From contig JAMYHX010000013.1 in NCBI GenBank assembly GCA_025529335.1, positions 172,657 through 236,656 on the forward strand: a stretch of DNA of 64,000 nucleotides. Reading direction: 5' to 3'. This stretch comes from Rhizopus sp. PT2906. Its lineage: Eukaryota > Mucoromycota > Mucoromycetes > Mucorales > Rhizopodaceae. The notes beneath the pieces are model-generated. The model did not search any database. It saw only the letters and a program-made list of their open reading frames with translations, and was not told the DNA's origin. Positions 56,611 through 64,000 of the stretch are shown piece after piece; position 1 is the first letter of the stretch, and every line of letters starts with the position of its first letter. Position numbers and translations under genes: made by a program.

Positions 56611-57336
56611 ATGTCTCGAAACAGTTCACCTTTAGGACGTATGCTCACAGCCATTGATTGTCCCAATTCTTCATTGCGCTTCTTGATTCTTGATTGTCCA
56701 ACAGAATCAACCTTAGACTTTTATATGGAAGAATTTATGCGACTTAACGTCGTTGCAGTCGTTCGATGCTGCCAACCGACATATAGTGCTAACAGATTAA
56801 ATGAAAGAAACATTCATGTATTAGATTTACCATTCAAAGATGGTGGAGTGGTAAGTGATATAATATTTATAATACATCTATACTCATCATCATCCATAGC
56901 CTCCACCTCAAGTCGTTCGCGAATGGTTGCAACTTGTAGAAAAGATAAAAGAAATGGCTGAACGGGCAAAGGAGGATAATGCAGCAGCACCCATGATCGC
57001 TGTACATTGTGTCGCAGGATTAGGTCGAGCCCCAGTATTGGTAGCTATTGCTTTAATAGAGATGGGAATGAAACCATTGGATGCGATTGAATTCATCAGA
57101 AGTAAGAGACGAGGCGCATTCAATAAACCTCAAATTGCATATTTGGTAAGTTTTATTCAATTTTAATAACATCTTATTTAATCCTTTTTAAATAATAGGA
57201 TTCTTATAAACGTACATTGAAACCCAAATCATCTGCATCCAACTACTCCCTTCGATCATCACTCGGTCGTATGTTTAAACTTGGAAGCAGCAGCAAGCCA
57301 AGCCCTAATGGCAATACTTTATCACAATTGACCTGA
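56611..57336 (+). CDS. PRL-type protein tyrosine phosphatase (PTP4A-like)
   Basis: 207 aa, exons 56611-56850, 56900-57145 and 57199-57336, all junctions phase 0. Dual-specificity phosphatase fold of the PRL family, which binds CNNM magnesium transporters in animals. Seen: FLILDCPTESTLDFY, VVAVVRCCQPTY, VLDLPFKDGG (general-acid region) and the active-site loop HCVAGLGRAPVLVAIALIE with the C-x5-R signature and the Ala after Arg that marks PRLs. The RRGAFNKPQIAYL segment matches animal PRL. The C-terminus ends LSQLT; the prenylated CAAX box of animal PRLs is absent, replaced by a Ser-rich basic tail. Confidence 0.94.
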
Positions 57337-57403
57337 ATCCCTGCCTTGGTTATCAATTTATTGTTGTTGTTAGAATTATTTTACATTAAACGATACTTTA
57401 AAT

Positions 57404-57727
57404 TTAATTTTTTGGTCTGTCATAGGGTGGAGGTGGTGAAAAGGTGTCTATTGTGGTGGGTGGTGCAGAGGGTTCAGGTGTCAACCTTGATAAACACACG
57501 GGCATGGGTGAAGGTAATGATAGACTTGGTGGTGATGATGGGGGCTTTTTTTGGTTGCCTCTTTTTGCATACCAATAAATCAATATACCTACACCTACGG
57601 CAAATGAAAGAGCCAACCCGCCCGTTAGACTCAAAATGACTGCCAAAGTACGCAATTGAACTTCATTTGTATGAAGACGATACAATAATACTGAATCTTC
57701 TACTGTCCGGTTACTATGACTATTCAT
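57404..57727 (-). CDS. Small single-pass membrane protein with PY motif
   Basis: 107 aa from the ATG at 57727 (an upstream in-frame ATG at about 57763 would add a hydrophobic Phe/Leu stretch, and an acceptor-like CTTACAG sits just before 57727). Seen: Asn/Ser-rich N-terminus with an N-glycosylation sequon (NRT), one membrane helix (TLAVILSLTGGLALSFAVGV then GILIYWYAKRG), and a Pro/Ser-rich C-terminus ending PPPPYDRPKN. PPPY is a PPxY motif, the usual binding site for WW domains of Rsp5/Nedd4 ubiquitin ligases, so an Rsp5 adaptor or substrate is inferred. It converges with the PRL gene 67 bases away. Confidence 0.6.
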   Translation of the reverse strand: MNSHSNRTVEDSVLLYRLHTNEVQLRTLAVILSLTGGLALSFAVGVGILIYWYAKRGNQKKPPSSPPSLSLPSPMPVCLSRLTPEPSAPPTTIDTFSPPPPYDRPKN

Positions 57728-57825
57728 TTCTGTAAGAAGAAAAAAAAGGAAGAAAAAAAGCATCCTTTTTATTTCTGTAGTCTTTGATGTATCATTCACC
57801 TTTGCTTCCCCCCCCCTGCATATAT

Positions 57826-59652
57826 TTATTTTTTTTTCTTTTTATATATTTCCACACGACACAGCGGACTATAACGATATGAGATAACGTTTATACAAAA
57901 AGAGTAAACTTACCATGTCTTCAAGTTCTTTACACACGATTGACCAAACTGCTCATGTAAACAAGGATACAAGGTAGTATCTCTTGGCTCGGCATAGCAC
58001 AGAATACACAGTAAATCATCATTGTCACTAATATCCTGATGATTTACTTGTCGCTCTTTATAAAGACTACACACGGGGGTTGCCTTCATTGGTGGTGGAC
58101 AAAACCAAGGGCGATCACCATAATTGATAGCGATCTGTTGATGACTGGTCAAACTAACAGCAGGAAACATCTGGGTGGCGGATGTGAGTTCGATAGAGAG
58201 CTCGATCTCTTGTCCATTTACAAAAAAGGAACAATATCCTTTTTTCAGATTGAGTAATGTTCCGATGACATCGCCTGCATGACAAACAATCGGATTATCA
58301 TCTGGGTAGACCGCTTTACCCGAGGTCCATAGAACGCCTCGGTAACTATCAAAGGCAAATCCATTCTAGGGATACATTAGCCTCCCCTTTTTTTGATTTG
58401 TAACTTTTTTTTTTTACCATATTATCACCAACACCGTATCCTTGTTCTGGTATAAATTGACTAGAAGGAGATGCCCAGCCAACATGGACGACACCGCTTG
58501 TGATAAGCATGACTTCATAATACCAAACGCCCGTACGATTTGTCATCATTGTGGTTGAGCGAATTGTTTGTAGTAAGAAGGGGTTGTCGTTGCGAAATTC
58601 GTATAAATCATGATGCGCTATCAGCTTGGGTTCTGCAAAAGGAGCTCTGTTCTATTCTCTGTTTTAATTCATGTGTGTACGATTTGGTTGATTTGTATTA
58701 CCTTGTCATCTGTGAATACGTGTCTTAGAGACCATTGAACACAGTATTTTGTCTGATAAAGCACATGACATTGATCTGTGCAGTGAGCAAGAGTGGTATG
58801 AGACAGCCTTGATTGTTTCTTTTGACAAGTGCTTTTGTTCATCACTGTCATAATGGGTATCTTTTTCTTTTTCATAAAAGGTAATAACAAAACAGAAAGG
58901 TTGATTGAACGAGGCCTCCGTGAAGAAGGTCCACGCTTAGAGGGGGTCATGTGAAGAGGCGAAGGGGTTGATTCTAATGCAGAATTGCAGTCTAACAATA
59001 TGCAATTCAGTGTGTGTTGTATATCACGTTGCATGATGTATCTTTTGATATTTCCTATATTAGATATTAATATAATGTAAACTAAAGATATAATCTACCT
59101 GTCATTGCAAATGACTCTAAGGCTAATAGAGCATATAGTCTTTTCGCATCACTTTCTGATTGAATGACTTTTATTAAATGCTCATATACTTTATCTGACC
59201 ACAGTGACTCTGTTAAATGACCAGCGAATTTTCTAGCCAATAAGATCCAAAGGATATAACCATTGATACACGATTTTTCAAGTATCATCCTCGATACGGT
59301 CTCTAGTGTCTGACCATCAGGGAGTTCCGATTTATCAACAACATGTCTTAGAAACGCCATGGAAACAGGACAATCGTGACTTAGTTCTTGTATCATGGTT
59401 GCCATGAAAGCTGTGTAACCAATAGCTATTGTGATTGTTGTTATTATTATAAGACATGTTGTCGCATTTTAAATCATTACCTTGACTGGTAATCGTAAAT
59501 ATATTCTCTAATGCGAATAGCAAGTATCTCTCTTGTCGATTATTGTCTTGTTCGACTTGCATCTCTTGACTCACAGAGGCTGGGTCTGGTAAATTTTTGG
59601 CGGCTGCAATAACTCTTTCCCAGGATAAGCGGATTCCGGCATACTCTGACAT
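57826..59652 (-). CDS. SPRY-domain RING-type protein (RSPRY1-like), paralogue B
   Basis: 526 aa, exons 59652-59481, 59425-59099, 59054-58702, 58651-58418, 58365-57914 and 57868-57826. Same order as paralogue A at 32757-35087: helical N-half (MAFLRHVVDKSELPD ... LLARKFAGHLTESLW, corresponding to AFMHHVFEKASLPA ... LLAKKYAGEMACHIW in A), SPRY domain (VWYYEVMLITSGVVHVGWAS ... GTLLNLKKGYCSFFVNGQ) and a C-terminal RING-like finger CILCYAEP, PCLHEQFGQSC, CPLCRVEI, ending in a Lys run. The last two introns sit at the same codon places as in A. It is shorter than A, mainly in the N-half. The same RING ligand (Gly for Cys/His 5) is missing. Confidence 0.88.
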
Positions 59653-59930
59653 TTCTTTTTTTTTATATAAGTAATCCAGTCGTACTATTGTTTTCACTTA
59701 CAAGTTTTATGCTAAAGAAGGGAGAAGAAGAAAGTAAATAAATAAAGAAAGAAATAAAAAAAGAAGGGGATAAGATGTAGTTTTATATATAGAAAACACA
59801 ACATTTTTTTTGAAAAAGTAGCCAGTTAATTTTAGCTATTTTATCACCCACTCTTTTTTATATGCCTACAAGTGCTTAAACTTTTTGTGCAACGTAGAAT
59901 CAGGTACATTCATGCTTTATTTAGAATAAA

Positions 59931-60665
59931 TCATTGCTTATTGTCTTTTCTACAATACGCCTTAATTTCTTTTTCTTTAGATTGGTACGTACGATACCTA
60001 TCAGAACATGAGTGTGTTTGAATAGAAGTAAGGATGTATAGTTTACCATAAAACCAATAAAGGTGAAGGGGGTAAATAACTAAAGCGACAATCCATATAA
60101 CCTTGATCCTATGATATTTTTTCAAGGCAATTGTCATCCAGGCATGCGCCACCAGTCGAAGAAGAAAGAAGGTCGAACCAAAGAGTAAATCTGATCTCAG
60201 TTCATGGTCCATTGATCCTATTGCCAGAATTACAGTGGGTAGTTCCAATATCGACGCCACGGTGAATAATGAGGAGATTTGCAACCTTAAAAACCAAAAT
60301 AAGACAGCAATGTAGAATAAGTGATGTACCCATCCGGTCATAATGGTAACTCGTTCTCGATAATAAATAGATCCGAGAGAGAGATCTAGTATTAAATAAG
60401 ATATGAAAAAGCAGGTGAAGGCAGTGTGGAGCTTGCTATCAGTGTCCAGTAGCCGCATATCCAACTTTGAGTGCAAAAATTGAATCACAAAAGGTATGGA
60501 AACAAGCGTGCAGACAAGGCTACTGATCAACGTCAAGATCCAACTTGTCTGCTTCATATTTAAATTTGGTTTAATACTGAAAAAACACCATCCGAGAAAG
60601 AGAAAGCTTCCGAGAAAGGACACAGGGACGATAGGTTGTTGAAATACTTGATACAATGATAACAT
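59931..60665 (-). CDS. TLC-domain membrane protein (TMEM56/TLCD-like)
   Basis: 244 aa, single exon. TRAM-LAG1-CLN8 family membrane protein of the ER or other membranes. Seen: seven hydrophobic segments, beginning VSFLGSFLFLGWCFF; the TLC core ISYLILDLSLGSIYYR and MTGWVHHLFYIAVLFW with the conserved His pair; and ILELPTVILAIG later. The C-terminal tail is charged. Ceramide synthases of this fold carry a Lag1 motif (HHxxD...) that is not evident here, so it is more like the TMEM56 branch with no known enzyme activity. Confidence 0.85.
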   Translation of the reverse strand: MLSLYQVFQQPIVPVSFLGSFLFLGWCFFSIKPNLNMKQTSWILTLISSLVCTLVSIPFVIQFLHSKLDMRLLDTDSKLHTAFTCFFISYLILDLSLGSIYYRERVTIMTGWVHHLFYIAVLFWFLRLQISSLFTVASILELPTVILAIGSMDHELRSDLLFGSTFFLLRLVAHAWMTIALKKYHRIKVIWIVALVIYPLHLYWFYGKLYILTSIQTHSCSDRYRTYQSKEKEIKAYCRKDNKQ

Positions 60666-60917
60666 TATAGATTAAAGAAAGAAAATGTGCAAGTATCTGC
60701 TTTTCAATAGAGATTATCTTCATGCCCTAATCACCAGGGAAAGTCATGATATGGGTTATTCAACTATTTGTAAAGAGTTCAAACATGCTCGCCAATTTGA
60801 TCGATCTGATTGGATTAAACTGATCTTGCTGTCCAGTCAATAGGACGTGACCATCTCTATTATCTCCCTCCCCCCTCTCTTTCTCTCTAATTTATATCCA
60901 TAAAAAGATATAACTCA

Positions 60918-60951
<34 letters not shown>

Positions 60952-61576
60952 ATTTTCTTTGTTCTAAAAAATATTTTATCACAAGTCATAAATATAGTCC
61001 ATTTGTCACCATATCTCAGATAAAATGTCTAGAATAAATTCATTTTGAGCCCAGGTTTATTGAAGATCTCAGCCAACAGTCACTTGAAAAAAAAATTTTT
61101 TTATGACAAGTATAAATTCCCGCTTTATTAATTAGTCTTTTAACTTTTTCGTACAGTAACATCACGAAAGGTAAATATTGACAAACTACAAAGAAGAGAA
61201 TGAAGATAAAATGTCCGTTTATCACTTCTGAATTACAATTGTGTTGCCTATAAAGACATACAAGTTATCAGCCTTGTCTGACTCTTCTTCATATAATCCC
61301 TTTTGGAATCATTCTCTAATCCTTTTTGATAGATCCATCTTTTGTCTTGTTTTCTTCTTTTAAAGAAAGGGAAAAAAAGATTAAAAGGGGTTCCTTTTGT
61401 GGTATTGCTTAAAAAGTATGTATTATTTCATGATGAAAACTATTCGACGGGCGGACGGACTAGAGCACTTGTGTACTTCGCTCACTATGGAATGTCGAAT
61501 GTCGATTTTCTGAATAATATACATCCTTTTTATTATTATTATTTTTAAATAAACTTTATTAAAACAATGTATTACT
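60666..61576. other. Spacer with CT microsatellite
   Basis: Promoter side of the TLC gene and 3' flank of the AP180-like gene. It contains a pure CT repeat at 60922-60949 and shorter C/T tracts. No coding region is recognised. Confidence 0.45.
60922..60949. repeat. (CT)14 microsatellite
   Basis: Fourteen CT units, about 260 bases upstream of the TLC gene start. Confidence 0.85.
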
Positions 61577-63156
61577 TTATTGTCCCCATTGCTGTTGATT
61601 ATTGTTACCAAATGGGTTATTACTTAGATTTGTGGGTGATGCTACCGGTACCATACTGTTTGCCGCAAAAGGATTGTGTGTACTTGTTGCCTGAGGAATT
61701 ATAAGCTGATTTGCTGTTGCATTGGGTTGTTGCAAAGGCATACTGCTGTTGTGTACCAGAGGCATGGTACTTGCCCTGAAAGGATTGGCATAATTTGTTG
61801 CTGATGGTGCGGGTAAGGTCGATTGCCGAAATGGGTTATGTCCCGTAGACTGAGGTAAGACCATGGACTGTATCGCTTGTGGTTGGGGCGCTACAGGTAC
61901 TATTTGGTTATAGAATATGTTTACTTTTTCATTTTCAAGACTCGTAAAGAAATCGATCAATTCTTTTGGCTGTTGAACATTATTTGTACTAGTCACTACT
62001 TGTTGTTGTTGTTGCTGAGGTTGAGGTTGCTGTGCTCCTATTTAAAAAAAAAGTTAGAGTAAGCATATAGCATGAATCTTGGTCAATTACCATGATTTTG
62101 ATCATCCAAGTACTCTTGTAAAGCTGCTGCCAAGGATAATGGTGCCTATTCGGGCAAAATATTAATAGTGAACGATACAAATTTATAATGATAGTTACGT
62201 GCTTCACGGAAGGAATAGAAATACTTAATTCATGCTGAAGTCTTCTTGCTCGGTCCAAAAAAGATATTGTTTCTTCAGTCTGTCTAGCAAATCTTTTATA
62301 TATTTCCAAGGAGGTTCTTGCATCTGACTTTTTCATTGCAAAATAGTGTTCTAAAATGTTTACAATAGCTTCATTTAACACTTGGAATAAAACCAATAAA
62401 TCCTCTACTAATAATCGAAACGCATACAGACTAATATTATTATCTACGTCATCCAACAGAAACTAGGTACAATATTAAGCATCTATACATCTTCTACTCT
62501 GTTTCTTCCTTACATTGCACTTTAAAAGAGTTCCAATCAATTTTTGAATTGACACTGTCTCCTTTAATAATCCGTCGGAAATAGACAAATGCCTCAACCT
62601 TCCTTCCTTTTTGCCCATTGTGTCCTTAATATAATCCACCTTTGATTGACGATAGGCGATAACTTTTTGTTGTAGGTAAGCTGTGTACAGATATATATTT
62701 TGAATATGTACCACTCCTACAACAACAACAACGATTAGACTTGATACTATATATATATCATTAATGTACCTGATGACTTTTCACGTAGTTTAGTTGTATC
62801 AAGTGCTGAAGGCTTTGTTTCTATATAAGCAATAGTTTTATCGCCATCTCCATTTCTCATTAAAGTATGAAGAATGATCAACACTTTAAAGATTATCTAT
62901 ATAAAATATCAATGTCTCTCTCTCTTTCTCTTTCTGTTTTTGTTTCTTACTATCCATGAGTTTTCTCGTAATCTTCTCTCCAATAGATCAACTATATACA
63001 CAGCATTCCCCGGATTCTCATAGGTCAAGCTCACTAAAGCTGTTCTTGAGAGTAAGTAAATGTACATGGTACAATATATTAAATAGTACTTGATAGGTGC
63101 TTTTGCTTTGGTGGATTATAGTCTAGTCTAGTTGCTTTTCTTACTGCTGTTTCCAT
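61577..63156 (-). CDS. YAP1801: AP180/CALM-like clathrin assembly protein (ANTH domain)
   Basis: 421 aa. Exons: 63156-63090, 63039-62951, 62896-62770, 62716-62514, 62462-62199, 62145-62091 and 62037-61577. Endocytic adaptor binding PI(4,5)P2 and clathrin. Seen: ANTH start METAVRKATRLDYNPPKQKHLSTLVS-type lipid-binding helix (VRKATRLDYNPPKQKHL) and VSLTYENPGNAVYIV-like strands, ILHTLMRNGDG, and a helical stack ending ALQEYLDDQN. The C-tail is Gln/Asn/Pro-rich with four NPF motifs (HNPFRQ, ANPFRA, HNPFAA, NNPFGN), which bind EH domains. The first splice acceptor chosen gives HLSTLVSL, matching the family. Confidence 0.93.
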
Positions 63157-63943
63157 TATGAATAAAAAAGAAAGAAAAGTATTACAGCATTCACTCCCAA
63201 AAAATAACCAAAAAAAGAAAGATATCAGGCGGATTAAAGTTGTGTAAGAATGGTGCACAAGAGTGTAAATATAGTAAAATCAAACATTATTTTGAAGCTC
63301 TCTTTTGTTTAATTGAAGGGATTGTATTGCTTTCTTTTATTCTTTTTGTGTTTGACATTGACTTTATTATCTCACGCATAAGAATCGAACAACTAAGTAT
63401 AAAATTATGAATGTAGTAATCGATAGCGTGGTACTTGTAGACTCAATTCCTTGTAGCGTGTTAAATATTTACATCCCAGCTCATCACAAGAATATATTTA
63501 CTTTCTATTATCATCAAGCGACTTCAAATAAAGCAGCAAATAATAACAAAAGAATAAGATATAAAAGAAAACGACTCTGTCTAATTACGTGTTATTTATC
63601 AATGCTGACCACATTTATCTTTTTCTCAAAAATATCAAGCTCATTTAATGTATTAAATGTTGTCTTTTTTAGTCATAAAGAAGAGATTGATGGAAAAAAA
63701 AAAAAAAAAAAAAAAAACTGTATATTATGCAAATTTGGAAACAGGTAAAAAAGGCCAGCTGGTGGCAACGTCACTTTTTTTTTTTTTTTTTTTTTAGTTT
63801 CGGCTTCAAATGAACAATTTGACCGCATGAATCTCCTTTTTTTTTTTTTTTTCCTAGACTTTTAATAATGTTTATAGATAATGCGATATCTTTTATAAGA
63901 GAATATTTCTGGTGTACTTAATAATAATAATAATTATCATAAA
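63157..63943. other. Spacer with poly(A)/poly(T) tracts
   Basis: Upstream of the AP180-like gene. Long A-run (about 63694-63717) and T-runs (about 63775-63795 and 63838-63852). A frame at 63407-63748 is low-complexity and runs into the A tract; it is not called a gene. Confidence 0.4.
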
Positions 63944-64000
63944 ATGAATGATGAAAGTAATAGGTCTTATAGATGTGCTATTGGGCATAGTTGTTTGCCT
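63944..64000 (+). CDS. Possible 5' end of a gene (partial)
   Basis: An ATG with an A-rich upstream context opens a frame to the right edge: MNDESNRSYRCAIGHSCLP. Nineteen codons are too few to identify a family. The spacer before it has promoter-like T-runs. It may equally be chance. Confidence 0.25.
   Translation, partial: MNDESNRSYRCAIGHSCLP

Noticed and set aside
63407..63748. 113-codon plus-strand frame
   Set aside because: Low-complexity, runs into a poly-A tract, and has no domain.
1..64000. tRNA, rRNA or CRISPR features
   Set aside because: No cloverleaf with a standard T-loop, no rRNA segment and no regularly spaced repeat array was recognised by eye; a tRNA scan could still find a missed one.

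Overview
This window is nuclear DNA from a filamentous early-diverging fungus, most likely Mucoromycota (Mucorales-like). It is AT-rich and gene-dense, with many 45-70 base GT-AG introns, long homopolymer runs between genes and typical fungal genes: GH18 chitinase, Zn2Cys6 factor, POT transporter, GH47 mannosidase and mitochondrial PPR protein. A decayed Fanzor/TnpB-type zinc-ribbon copy and a decayed tyrosine recombinase also fit that lineage. The genus cannot be fixed from the sequence. Nearly all genes are spliced. I rebuilt exons by hand and checked that exon lengths sum to a multiple of three.

Layout. 1-6 kb: tail of an unknown gene, a SAM methyltransferase, a neuronal calcium sensor (NCS-1/Frq1) with an 11-base microexon, and a cytochrome P450 with a GC-AG intron. 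6.3-9.1 kb: mobile-element graveyard with a Fanzor-like relic, a tyrosine-recombinase relic and an imperfect direct repeat. 9.3-14.7 kb: catalase, old yellow enzyme and peptide transporter. 14.7-17.4 kb: largely empty. 17.4-23.4 kb: TLDc protein (RTC5/MEAK7-like), convergent by 2 bases with a Zn2Cys6 regulator, then a secreted chitinase with a CBM19-like module. 23.4-30 kb: two divergent genes, each an intact reading frame with broken catalytic motifs: a GRF-zinc-finger SMARCAL1-like SNF2 protein and a eukaryotic RNA-dependent RNA polymerase. 30-46.9 kb: PTM1/GOST membrane protein, SPRY-RING protein, LYAR, PEX14, PPR protein, a tiny membrane protein, proteasome chaperone 3, SPB4/DDX55 helicase and an FHA kinase. 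47-64 kb: homeobox factor, mitochondrial carrier, GH47 mannosidase, anillin/Bud4-like PH protein, PRL phosphatase, PY-motif membrane protein, a second SPRY-RING paralogue, TLC-domain protein and AP180-like ANTH protein.

The genes are mostly independent housekeeping and regulatory loci rather than one pathway. The most unusual locus is the divergent pair at 23449-29950. The RdRP has Ala where the third Asp of the DxDGD centre belongs. The SNF2 protein has lost the key residues of motifs I, II, III and VI. Both keep long, correctly spliced frames, so they look like maintained pseudoenzymes sharing one 450-base promoter region. Four proteins in the window carry an N-terminal myristoylation consensus: methyltransferase, NCS-1, RTC5-like protein and FHA kinase.
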